DNA of 64,000 nucleotides from Paenibacillus albus. Lineage in GTDB: Bacteria > Bacillota > Bacilli > Paenibacillales > Paenibacillaceae. Made by a program: the position numbers and the translations under genes. Below the pieces are notes generated by a model. That model was not told where the DNA came from, did not search any database, and saw only the letters and a list, made by a program, of their open reading frames with translations. Below are positions 56,301 to 62,109 of this stretch, one piece after another. The stretch's first letter is position 1. Every line of letters begins with the position of its first letter. Location: assembly GCF_003952225.1 (NCBI RefSeq), contig NZ_CP034437.1, positions 1,874,501 to 1,938,500 on the forward strand, in the 5' to 3' direction.

Positions 56301-58764
56301 CGCGACGGACGTTTTGAACGAAATCGCCGAGCTCTACGGGCAGCCGATTGACCAAAGTCTAGGGCAGCTGTTGGACGAGAGTGGGCTGGCCACGATTGAA
56401 GAGGCCGCGCCGTTCCTGCGATCTTTAGGCTATGCAATGCAAGACGTGATCGAAGCCTCCCGTTCATACTACGGCAATGGGGCAGACAGCACGATTCAAG
56501 CGCTGATCTCCGTTTATCCGGAAAGCGATAGCGTTATCGAGTGGACGGTGCTTCAGCAGTACGGAGAAGGCGGGCAAGCATCGGTGGCTCAGGCTGCGCG
56601 AGATTCCTTGCAAGCGGCAGACATTAAGGATGCAGCAGCGGCGATTACGCATCTATGGAGCGCAGGCTTCTCGCTTCTCGACATCGCAGGGCTGCTCAAG
56701 ACTGACTTTAGCCAATCCGCTGCGGACGCGGCGAAGCTGTTCCTGACCAGCGGCTCGTTCGAGCCTGCGGCAATCGTGAGCAGCATCGGCGCGGTTTACG
56801 GATCGACTTACGATTCGCCATATGTGGAAGCGTTGAAAACAGCAGGCGCTTTGACCCCGGAACAATTCGTATCGTTGATGAACGCAGGCGGATATCGGGT
56901 TGCTTACATCGCAGAGGCTTTAAAATCGAACTATGGCAAGACGAACGTGGAAACGAAAGCGATTCTGACGGCATTCGCCCAGTACAGCGCAGCGGCGGTT
57001 CAATCGACCGTTGATCAGGTTTATGGGACGATTGCAACATCCGGTACGCTGCAGGAAGTGCTCGATCTGTTCGGCATTAAGACGGCGGACGGGGCAGCAG
57101 CCTTCCTTCACCAGCAGAATACCCCCGTCAAAGACGTCGTTCAGTATTTGAAGGACGCGTATGCGCTCGGGGCTGATGAATCGACAACGGTGCTTTCGCC
57201 GTATTATGCCAAAACGGAGCTTGGCCTTGCCATTGTAGCGATCTATTATGGCGATAAGAATGTCGGTTATTTGACGAAAATGATCCCGCCGGATCGCCTG
57301 TCCACGCCGAACAGCGTCGCTGTGTATATGAGCGACAAGTTCGGCACAACGGATATCGTACTTGCGCTCAAGGTTATTTTTGGCCTGGATGCGCTTGGCG
57401 TAACGGATGCCATTCGTAACGAAGTAATTCCGGCGGAGAAGGTTCGCGCAGCCGTGACAGAAGTGTTCGGTGCCGATCCGCTGTACGCGTACTTGAAGCG
57501 GATGAAGGACAAAGGCGGCAGTGCCAACGACGTTGCGGCGGAATTAGCCAGAAGAGGCGTTTTGGAGACGACTAACGCGAGCTACTTGATTGATACGCTG
57601 GCCAGTCTGGGCTTCGATAATGCTAGCATTTTGAAGATGAGATATAACTACTACAACCGCACCTTGCAAAATGCGGGAACGAATGAGGAGCAGGGAACAC
57701 AGCTGGTTCGGCTTGGCGTGAACACGCCGGAAGCGATCGTCGCCTTCATCAGAACGACGGGCACGCCTGCGATTGACACGATCGCTATCGTGAAAGCCGG
57801 CCTGCCGAACGCTGATATGACGGCTATAGCCAAAGCCATGTATAACGCGGGGTACGAGAAGCAAGCGCTTATGGGCGCACTTCGATTCCACGGCGAGCAT
57901 GGAGACGGTGTTGCGGCACTGCTCAGGACGTTCGGCTTGTCGGTGCAGGATGCACTTAGCTACCTGGGGGACCGTTCGGATGATGAACAGCTGCGCTGGC
58001 TTATCCGAGACGGGTATATGCCTTCCGAATACATTCGGTACATGGACGTCCGATCCGATAACTCGATCGCGATTCTTAAGGAGAACGGATATACTGCGGA
58101 GCAGCTGGGTACGCTTCTCGGGAATTTGAACATGGAGTTCTATGCAATCGCGGACGCGCTCTACCACGGAGGCTTCACGAACGTTCCTGATCTCTCTCGG
58201 GCATTAATCGCTGCTCGCAGCCGCGTCGTATGGATTCCGCAGATCTTGGATGAAATCGGTGGCTGGACGCTTCAGCAGGTCGCGCAAGGGATGCTCGATT
58301 CGGGATTGATCTCGCTGGTTGAGCTGGTCAGCGCGCTTCAGATGGCGAATGGCAACAACTTGAAGAATACGTACCAAATCATCAAGGCCATCTCGGGGAA
58401 AGAAAGAGAAGCGTTCTACAACGAGCTGAGCTCGGGCGAGAAGAGGCTGATCGATGACAATGAAGTTGCTATCCTGTTGACGGTATCGACATTCAGGGAA
58501 GCCGGCATCAGCATTACGGACATCGCGCTGCAGCTTCGGAATACCGAGGTTATCGGCTTCGAGGATGGAGCCAAGCTGATGGGGCTGGGCGGCTTTAATG
58601 TCGGCGACATCCTCTCGACCATCTGGGATGTGTATCGTGACGAGATCGGCATCATGATTATCCAGAAGATGATTGAGAAAGTCATCGGCAACTATTTCGC
58701 CGAGTTCAAGAACTACATCAAGCTAATCAAATTGGTAACGAAAATCGTAAGAAGGTACGCTTAA
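44353..58764 (+). CDS. Giant SLH-anchored surface protein with Ig-like and helical repeats
   Basis: About 4,803 residues in one uninterrupted frame. In order: signal peptide (to about 35, NGYANG); three SLH domains (about 49-96, 104-156, 167-218) for cell-wall attachment; a beta-strand-rich segment (227-446) resembling a small beta-helix; a linker with ten Gly (about 463-472); about 27 Ig-like repeats of 80-90 residues (483-2866), most ending in TLTKAGYDFG or a variant; and about 1,937 residues (2867-4803) of alpha-helical repeats with patterns such as FSLRDIVLAAKTYYGLSAG. The end is basic and amphipathic (YIKLIKLVTKIVRRYA). Only two cysteines (C-P-C) appear after the signal peptide. The start at 44353 has AAAGGGG 8 bases upstream; 44335 is possible. 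It is likely a very long adhesin or scaffold; no enzymatic domain was recognised. Confidence 0.9.
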   Translation: MEFIKLGKRSKLFVHWLVIASLVCGLVFPGNGYANGTEAAVSSSAPTDIKGHWAESTLTDWLGKGYIEGFDDGTVRPDASISRIEFVALANRLFAYKGGSGSSFKDVSASAWYASDVSVAVHEGYVSGFPDGTFRPNKTLTRVEAASMLAKLAPVLVREGADPLAAFKDQSSVPAFGRYALGAALDGGLVTGYPDHTLRPTATMSRAEAVVILDRILKHSVPKAAGGIVVSAKSLQEAGTYGPEFGTITVAGNLSIDVPGVTLRNVIVKGDLTIGQAVGDGDVYLDGVTVTGTTAINGGGEHSVHINDTKLGTVIVEKKEGSIRVVVDGTTVIEQLDVRTDARIESNGTAPESGIEGISITADGVVTLTGKFSLVEIKSDVKLIVEAGSVDQLVVNENVGETTVTLNEGVKVANAELHGTTNVQGTGEITKAIVDAPNVVFETEPLQLEKTDRGGEDSDVPIGGGGGGGGGGVITPPNPTTTVSVTASQASSSGVKLNFSTAVTGLTPSAVTLQDSGGHHVTVESVTALDGGLSYQVAASLLEGQTYRVTLAKAGYDFGSAVSFTVTETPPQTIHIEASVTNISTAGFKVVFNQAVTDPVFTLKQGGDTVAIASATSSDDGLSYTIAAALTEGSTYTLAAAKPGYDFGNPTSVHVPVTTPNTVEVTASQASGSGFKLNFSTAVTGLTPSAVTLQASGDQPVTVESVATLDGGLSYRVAASLLEGETYRITLTKAGYDFGSAVSFTVAETPPQTIQVEVSVTNISTTGFKVVFNQAVTDPVFTLKHSGDTVAIANAASTDDGLSYTIAADLTEDVTYTLTMAKQGYAFGNPTSVYVPVTTPDIIQVTASVADISEAGFTVTLDGAVDGLADGDFALTDMNGEPVDLTAETADEGATYTIAAALTAGGSYTLAMTKSGYSFGEALAVVVPGMLDIVVSPSTSNVTMAGFVLSMDQSVPDMEPLSLDLRNSDNDPVGIDMLSAVVVGSQYEVWAALDLNETYTLTLNKAGYSFDAPVAIEVMPERISASVSQVSHGSFRLKFDTPISGLTTDQLALTDANGQSVDVSGLRSEDDGLTWIVEADMAAAGMYAFRVDTPDAKYAEGDVVVPETIAVGRYATINGPYSPQYTGYTVHLDRAVPGLDASHFTLTKANGDSIVPTAVETIDNGLTYTLQTTEVNAGGPFTLGMSAPGYDFGPPAVIVNATLNPWNTSKRPPQFMAGFNPAIPNMTKDNFHVVDESGAEVEVIEVVWDNQMHLYIGKFAGTNGHTYTLSARADGYDFGAPKQIRVSGRNEITEVSTTGVTLSLSPALVLDTSKAFTLKTLAGATVPITSVTTNDGGATYRISAALTGGEYMLSMNADADPNQFYINIPILSAITVGGVGNDGFTVTLDHPISGLWEGSFQLSNVSTGDSLTITSASSSDGGQTYRLDAALPGGTYNLKLIGHLPVDGVSFQVADTLDAGSTTITKITNAGFELSFANAIPGLLPANVDIRDSANKRLTGVTLATDDFGATYHVRVQLVSNQDYTVTLTKAFASFPSPLTFHVNRFITGSVTDVTIDGHLILRFSPAFPEIENYLGLKLKDENGQPVYPNGFESSDHGASYRVTVPGGFHPGATYTYALELDGFEMKPVAFDVPPSMTVESASTTGVTVAFASPVSGLQIRNFVVRGQQGETITMTSAATSDGGSTYTIAGALASGKTYTIQYKPDAASQVNEPVPFVITKLVTATVSNPTMTGFKLQFNTRIAGLLPGQLILRDPDGNRIYVNQYTLVTADQGLTYKVTTSMLQAGNGYSVDLDRSEFKLGSPVLFNVPVTAQTQLIGTQTNLIAIQVLPDMPDLTATNFVLVDGTGRTVAITVTYKGGAIYHLTGVFDPNLTYTLKTTVPGYAFGDPIPVAYVVKVDAVVLRQNQSGFTLNLRPALPGLIASDFHLTDTGGNTVAITSAVTSDNGLSYQIHAALVAGKTYTVSTTKAGYSVVTSDPFSLTSKRASIDRVSVHGFMLNFTSPMALLDTDLALTNEQGDPVKVSFVSWDGGLTYQVYAELSAGVQYSLSINKMGYDFGAALTFSLQAVVPTFEGTVVGNVNAFTLSFSQPVLGLRASDFVIMREGWGQPIPVQQATTADGGSTYLIETTFWGAAHYTVLPKKDGYDFGAPVEMDVPVAVSAAVRRAGATYVDIGLNPAVPGLQASDFQLKDDNGNTLNAAAAVTTDDGATYRVTAAFIGAQTYTVLPVKQGYDFGLASSVFFPTVIMVQQAGIDVNGLAVKLSPAIGGLPSSAFELRNSDGELVMVHAIDELNDGLAYALKASLTEGETYTLSIHADGYDFGTALSANVPITVGMDYTDISAGGFDVTLDKAVSGLTSGNLELTDDQGAPVTVQSVVSDNDGLRYHVAAALTEGKVYTLTLTNSGYDFGIGRTLYVPVSVTAALKSANAAGISIRFQTAVAGLTKSSFTLKDAEGNTTIIQSATTADDGVTYVIAADLTDGKRYNLTVTASGYVFGEPIAFEVQTITISSVNTSGFKLGLSTAVPNLSPSLVLLKDGNGNTINLNASTFFDENPNSPSKGKSYAVLVPITAGVVYTIELIDPAHPTTGLSEVVLPIRVQSSVIAANANGITLSLSPKQINLLPADLAIETAAGDRIPVSSIVAGTTAGQFIVQAPLSEGSTYTLTFTRKGYELASAVTAYVPITAVAAVQAVNESGFILTLSAPVSDLSITLIDSLGNVVAPVTTTASDEGLSYKVAFNMGYNRNFTLKLSKSGYDLGGDRIVNNVSSAPKLIAATSDESGTKVILTFDKAMKPTDSTSFSVKIDNQWQSNVRSVLGSDPKTIILTWSAAGKIIGSTATAMVAYAGVNRVQAVNLLFLPTFGETPVSNAGTVQGFVSSSAALDSSAVYPAQVLRGQYGLSALEALKVLREGGFTVASYTRAIYAVYDLSKEAIIGLFGEMEADATTMLQGQDAMFDQSYPFYVRDMMKAGYAPIEFGPFLRKHGKTSAQAVMQLKVAGAVGVDAAAMLRSSYDETAGSAASLLKSSGYGLQEAAAAVQHAYELSDANTILALKDGGWKAIEAASAMKVQLSTGAVAMARALAEAGYAAAVIGGAVAQAYAFDDAGAAVAVFVQAGFSAPDTYGIVRGSFSQVETAKAMLNAGVSSVEVASAVLETGDSPAVVIQAMKSVQADDLLIAITIKDVWGVSNASEAMKTFGANGYDLAKRAGLLRLAYEADIKAAVSALYDGATNEERNNLLRYLVKGGYDPIATTSYFLHNVRGAGRSSVLNQLKQAGLTTSQALKTLHDAIVEDGTPFSLNDAILILSGDYTTRYTAADAVAGLLTAFAGDSGTTTDITSIAATVYSSRLWDKYEIAGALKSLMGMNLQQWIALERTNAMADCPCSVITIRKDAEYLYSGTTLADLTVAMSLSGQFTLDELIDGTIGAYGYSGAGQALPYLTSALKNAGYAFEDIAASFDRRGWSEWILAFSRYGIAASEVAAYLIGKQETMDQVIRKLAPYSLRDIALVLRENYRLSDLDATTAMITSTGERSDDIAAAIAWAYGSDPIMLWIQTLRAQGATATSVINTLAAHYPAYRTYDALGPALIKGGFSRDEVIQGLIVRFSYGNNLPGTIKLIQSLYAQQQITIAQLLTASGSATPESGIDFLALGGYKLSDMAGSLKEFYGLKAGEAAYALSKKYPNNVNAVLMALSTVYGQTIETTMAEALDAQGISTVEAAIEYLRNAGFGFRDIAAVVKERFARDAGQIAALYAAGHTVDTNVVVTTLASLFGQSVESVVHDWLMAQGTTSYTAAITFMNRANFSLASIVKLAKNEYGLSSGTALQALVASGLYPQTNVVGTVADVYGSGQNETIVDSLTANDLLTFDQAVPYLRKMYFGLTALVRVGKEYYSLTSGEAIDVLSVTTDYSSSEISSAVQNVYGQTLQQTQLSTLTNMGIGTFAEAITQLRALDFSLRDIVLAAKTYYGLSAGKATYDLLHDGHIDATDVLNEIAELYGQPIDQSLGQLLDESGLATIEEAAPFLRSLGYAMQDVIEASRSYYGNGADSTIQALISVYPESDSVIEWTVLQQYGEGGQASVAQAARDSLQAADIKDAAAAITHLWSAGFSLLDIAGLLKTDFSQSAADAAKLFLTSGSFEPAAIVSSIGAVYGSTYDSPYVEALKTAGALTPEQFVSLMNAGGYRVAYIAEALKSNYGKTNVETKAILTAFAQYSAAAVQSTVDQVYGTIATSGTLQEVLDLFGIKTADGAAAFLHQQNTPVKDVVQYLKDAYALGADESTTVLSPYYAKTELGLAIVAIYYGDKNVGYLTKMIPPDRLSTPNSVAVYMSDKFGTTDIVLALKVIFGLDALGVTDAIRNEVIPAEKVRAAVTEVFGADPLYAYLKRMKDKGGSANDVAAELARRGVLETTNASYLIDTLASLGFDNASILKMRYNYYNRTLQNAGTNEEQGTQLVRLGVNTPEAIVAFIRTTGTPAIDTIAIVKAGLPNADMTAIAKAMYNAGYEKQALMGALRFHGEHGDGVAALLRTFGLSVQDALSYLGDRSDDEQLRWLIRDGYMPSEYIRYMDVRSDNSIAILKENGYTAEQLGTLLGNLNMEFYAIADALYHGGFTNVPDLSRALIAARSRVVWIPQILDEIGGWTLQQVAQGMLDSGLISLVELVSALQMANGNNLKNTYQIIKAISGKEREAFYNELSSGEKRLIDDNEVAILLTVSTFREAGISITDIALQLRNTEVIGFEDGAKLMGLGGFNVGDILSTIWDVYRDEIGIMIIQKMIEKVIGNYFAEFKNYIKLIKLVTKIVRRYA

Positions 58765-58810
58765 ACTGTCGCAGTATTTTCGCGCATCAGTGGCAGCTTT
58801 CTGGGCTGGG

Positions 58811-58843
58811 CTGAGAGAACATTATGTTCTCTCAGTTTTTTTT
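58811..58843 (+). terminator. Terminator of the giant gene
   Basis: An 11-bp perfect stem (58811-58821 with 58825-58835), 3-base loop and eight T. Its arm CTGAGAG is the same as that of the repeats that follow and those at 2029. Confidence 0.9.
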
Positions 58844-58949
58844 GTGCGTGTTCGGCTGCTTCCCAATTTGAGAGTGCTGAATCGGAACTCTCAGGACCTC
58901 AGTCTGCCGATTCCCGCGCTGAGAGTTCCGATTTCATACTCTCAGGCCC
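58844..58949. repeat. TGAGAGT-N11-ACTCTCA palindromes, 51-bp spacing
   Basis: Two 25-bp palindromes TGAGAGT-N11-ACTCTCA start at 58869 and 58920, 51 bases apart; the terminator palindrome lies 57 bases before the first. Confidence 0.8.
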
Positions 58950-58982
58950 GTCATGCTGCCGGTCGACCGCACAACAACCAAA

Positions 58983-59034
58983 AAAACCGAGAGCAGGAGG
59001 AAGGGCATCTGCCTTTCCTCCTGCTCTCGGTTTT
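58983..59034. terminator. Bidirectional terminator before corA end
   Basis: A 20-bp stem (58983-59002 with 59015-59034) flanked by A and T runs, directly after the stop of the leftward corA gene. Confidence 0.88.
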
Positions 59035-59042
59035 GCTTCAAT

Positions 59043-60242
59043 CTATCGACTCGACCGCGATGGCAGCGGAGTGTCTTGCTCGTCGCTGCCGGTTCCGCTT
59101 GCGCTGCCCGCGCTTTGCGTAACGCGCGCGCGGCTGCTGCGGCTTGGCAGCGGGCGCGGTGTGCCGTCGCCGGCTGCGGCATCGATGGGCGTGTCAACAC
59201 CGACGATTTCGCCGCGGTGACGACCGTTCAACAGGTCGCCGGTCCAGCCTTTGTGCCAGAGCCACCAGTAGATCAGCAGGGTGACCACGACGATGATGGA
59301 GCAGACTGCGACGAAGCCCCACGGTTCGCCTGCCCATGGGATGCGCTTGAAATTCATGCCCCATACTGCACCGATGACCGTTGCTGGCATGAACAAGGCG
59401 GTGAAGATCGTCAGCGTCTTCATAATATCGTTGCCGCGGAAGTTCGAGATGGCATCATCCATCATGAGGAGCGTATCGATCTCCATCGCATAATGTTTGA
59501 GCAGCGCTTCAATTCGCTCGAGCTTGAGCTCCATCCGCTTATACTCTTCTTGATCAAGCAGCGTGTCCATGAATGCTTCCTTGGCGGCACCTTGAATTTC
59601 TTTAATCGGAATGAACAAGTGACTCCAGTGCAGCAGCTCATATCGCCGTTCGAAGATGGTATTCATCAGGCCCGTACGATTCTGCTTGCGCATCTTATGC
59701 TCCAGGTCGCCAAGCCGCGTCTCGAAACGGTCGAGCCCGACGTGAAACGTCTCCAGAATGGAGCCGAGAACGACGAAGAAGCCCTCCGGCGCGCTCTGGC
59801 AGCGGTTCAGCTTGTCCTGCCACGGGTCAAGCTGCAGCCGAACGGATAAGCGCATGTCGCCAGCAAACGTCACGAGGCGAGACTTGGTGACGCGAAAATG
59901 CAGCGGCAGCACATCGGTCTCGTCCTCCGACACTTGAAACATAAGCGTCCCCTGCAGCACAGACTCGCCGCCGGCCAGCTCGCTGACGATAATTTGGTTG
60001 TGAGTGTTGCCTTCAATCTCGCTCATCCAGCCGGCAAGCTCAGGATAAGCCTGCTTCATGGCGGCGGCGCTTGCCTGTTTCACTTCAGCCTGCTCCTCGG
60101 CATGTCCTGCGAGCGCGGCTTCGGCGTAACCGCCGCCGGCAGCTCGGCTGCTGCTGCGGCTGAGGCCGGATGATTCTGGCCGCGGCTCGTGAAGCACAAG
60201 CCATTCCCATTTGGAAGGAAACTGCAGCAAACGATGCATCAT
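59043..60242 (-). CDS. corA: CorA-type magnesium transporter with Ser/Arg-rich tail
   Basis: A 399-residue CorA homologue: long cytosolic N-terminal domain, helical funnel segment (about 165-280), and two C-terminal membrane helices with the selectivity motif WGMNF (about residue 299) at the end of the first. It passes Mg2+ (or Co2+) as a pentamer. Unusually, about 55 residues follow the last helix, where CorA normally ends within about ten; the tail has two copies of PLPSRSSR. The N-terminus also carries a Ser/Ala-rich stretch (SSGLSRSSSRAAGGG). AGGAGG lies about 9 bases before the ATG. Confidence 0.92.
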   Translation of the reverse strand: MMHRLLQFPSKWEWLVLHEPRPESSGLSRSSSRAAGGGYAEAALAGHAEEQAEVKQASAAAMKQAYPELAGWMSEIEGNTHNQIIVSELAGGESVLQGTLMFQVSEDETDVLPLHFRVTKSRLVTFAGDMRLSVRLQLDPWQDKLNRCQSAPEGFFVVLGSILETFHVGLDRFETRLGDLEHKMRKQNRTGLMNTIFERRYELLHWSHLFIPIKEIQGAAKEAFMDTLLDQEEYKRMELKLERIEALLKHYAMEIDTLLMMDDAISNFRGNDIMKTLTIFTALFMPATVIGAVWGMNFKRIPWAGEPWGFVAVCSIIVVVTLLIYWWLWHKGWTGDLLNGRHRGEIVGVDTPIDAAAGDGTPRPLPSRSSRARVTQSAGSASGTGSDEQDTPLPSRSSR

Positions 60243-60359
60243 GGTTTAGAGCCTCCTGCGTGTCCGTTCATACGTGTTGCTACCATCATAACGCGAACAA
60301 TGCACAGAGTACAACTCTAGCGCCGACAATTTTATCCAAAAATGCTTCCGGGTAACAAA

Positions 60360-60414
60360 AGAAGCGCGCCATCCGCGGTTCACAGTGTTCGTGCCGCAAG
60401 GATAGCGCGCTTCT
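60360..60414 (-). terminator. Terminator of the rsbV-rsbW-sigB operon
   Basis: Stem of 10 bp (60360-60369 with 60405-60414) with a shorter inner stem, overlapping the sigB stop; on the minus strand it is followed by TTTT. Confidence 0.6.
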
Positions 60415-61189
60415 AATCATCAAGCTCATCTTGTTCGCTTAACAGCTTCTTCAGCTTGAGCGTCGCCTTCCGCTGAATGCGGGAGATGCTCATCTGCGAG
60501 ATGCCGAGGATGTCGGCGATTTGCCGCTGCGGCAATCCATCCTGATAGGCAAGCAGCAGTACGCGCTGCTCGGCCGGTTCAAGCTGTGCCATGGCAGCTT
60601 CAAGATCGAGTCGCTTGTCGACATTCTCGAAATCATCAAGCGGCGATCCGAGCAGATCGCCGAGCGTCGAGGTGCTGTCCTCCTCGGATATCGGCGTATC
60701 GAGCGAGACGTAATGATACAGCTCGCGTCCGGCGAGAATTTCGGTCGTTTCCTCAACGGACAGCCCCATACGATCCGCGATCTCATCCATTCTCGGGGAG
60801 CGCTCGAGCGAGACGGTTAATTCGTCAATCGCGTGCTGAAGCGCAATGCCTTTTTCCTTAATGCGGCGGGGAACCTGGACGTACCACGACTTGTCACGCA
60901 GGAAATTCTTCATATGGCCGATGATGCTCTTCATCGCATAAGGTTCGAATTGCACCCCAAGCGTGCTGTCGAATTGGCTGAACAGGCGAAGGAGCGCCAT
61001 CTGACCGATTTGAATCAAATCCTCGTACAAGTCGGGACGGTTACGTGATATTTTTCCGGCAGCCATTCGAACCATAGGCTCATAGTGGACGATCAGAAGC
61101 TCAGCGGTCTCATTGTTCGGGTTGTTCTGATAGGCCGTAATGAGTTCGATGCCGCCAGCGCTCCGATGATTAGCCGGCTGCGTGCTCAT
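60413..61189 (-). CDS. sigB: General stress sigma factor SigB
   Basis: A 258-residue sigma-70 family factor of the SigB/SigF/SigG group. Region 2 is at about 45-120 (DLIQIGQMALLRLFSQFDS, FEPYAMKSIIGHMKNFLRD), region 3 at about 125-185 and region 4 at about 200-250 (LPQRQIADILGISQMSISRIQRKA helix-turn-helix in parts). It directs RNA polymerase to general stress promoters when released from RsbW. Its start overlaps the rsbW stop by one base (TAATG). The gene order rsbV-rsbW-sigB decides SigB over the sporulation factor SigF, although SigF operons have the same order; lack of a spoIIA-like context leaves some doubt. Confidence 0.85.
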   Translation of the reverse strand: MSTQPANHRSAGGIELITAYQNNPNNETAELLIVHYEPMVRMAAGKISRNRPDLYEDLIQIGQMALLRLFSQFDSTLGVQFEPYAMKSIIGHMKNFLRDKSWYVQVPRRIKEKGIALQHAIDELTVSLERSPRMDEIADRMGLSVEETTEILAGRELYHYVSLDTPISEEDSTSTLGDLLGSPLDDFENVDKRLDLEAAMAQLEPAEQRVLLLAYQDGLPQRQIADILGISQMSISRIQRKATLKLKKLLSEQDELDD

Positions 61190-61662
61190 TAGAGTTCACC
61201 GCTTCGGATGAGCCGCTTGGTCAGGATGACCTCGGTTCCCATCTCGCTGCTCACGATGACATCATCCATCAAAGCTTGCATCAAGTAGAGTCCGAGTCCG
61301 CCGGCCTGCAGCTCATCAATCGTTTTACCGTCCACAGGCTGAGCCAGCTTCGCCGCCGCCGCAGCATCGAAGCTGGATCCATCGTCCTTCACAATGATGG
61401 AGAGGGCATCGTACTTCTTCACGAAACGCACTTCAATCTGAGGCGCGCCGCCCCCTGTCAGAACCGAACGGCTCCGAATGTCGCCGTAAGCGTGAAGCAC
61501 CGCATTGTTGCATGCCTCTGATACCGCCACTTTCATATCTTCGATTTCCTCGTAGGAGAAACCGATTTTGGCCGCAAGGCCGTAGAGCGTCAGCCTCACA
61601 AGATCAATATACTCTGCCGCTGCTGGCACTTTGAGCGTGATTAAATCTTCTTTATCGTTCAT
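61189..61662 (-). CDS. rsbW: Anti-sigma factor and serine kinase RsbW
   Basis: A 157-residue GHKL kinase: N-box VAVSEACNNAVLHAYG, G1 IVKDDGSSFD and G2 GGLGLYLMQALMDDV. It binds SigB to keep it inactive and phosphorylates RsbV. AAAGGA lies about 10 bases before the ATG; sigB follows with one base overlap. Confidence 0.93.
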   Translation of the reverse strand: MNDKEDLITLKVPAAAEYIDLVRLTLYGLAAKIGFSYEEIEDMKVAVSEACNNAVLHAYGDIRSRSVLTGGGAPQIEVRFVKKYDALSIIVKDDGSSFDAAAAAKLAQPVDGKTIDELQAGGLGLYLMQALMDDVIVSSEMGTEVILTKRLIRSGEL

Positions 61663-61705
61663 AGTTGTGAATTCCTTTCTGAAGGCTGGCCCTAACCTAT
61701 CACTT

Positions 61706-62029
61706 CTAGGCCTGTTTCAGTAAAAATGGTGTAATGCCTGTCATATCAAACAGCTTGCGAATGTGGGGAGGCACAGCAGTTACAGCGAATGGCGCCTCTT
61801 TGGCATGGCGGGCTTTCAGTACCGAGACAAGAATCCCGATGCCCGTACTGTCGACGTAGCGCAGCTCCTGCAAGTTCAGGATCAATTCACAATCGGTCAG
61901 CTCGATGAGCGGGGTCATCGCCGCACGCATCTGTACAGCCGATTCCAGGTCAAGCTCGCCGCCCACGTAGACGGTGCACTTGCCCTCTTGATTTACTGTT
62001 CGCAGCACTAATTTATCGGTGTGTTTCAT
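61706..62029 (-). CDS. rsbV: Anti-anti-sigma factor RsbV
   Basis: A 107-residue STAS-domain protein with the phosphorylatable serine in RYVDSTGIGILV. Unphosphorylated RsbV binds RsbW and frees SigB. The ATG at 62029 has GGGAG 8 bases upstream, better than the in-frame ATG at 62044. rsbW starts 43 bases on. No rsbX, rsbU or rsbRST gene accompanies the operon. Confidence 0.92.
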   Translation of the reverse strand: MKHTDKLVLRTVNQEGKCTVYVGGELDLESAVQMRAAMTPLIELTDCELILNLQELRYVDSTGIGILVSVLKARHAKEAPFAVTAVPPHIRKLFDMTGITPFLLKQA

Positions 62030-62109
62030 CGGCAACGCTCCCAAATCGAATAATTTCTATTTGCATATTACCCTCGGCAACTTCGTTTGAATCAAATTCC
62101 GATTCCAAG

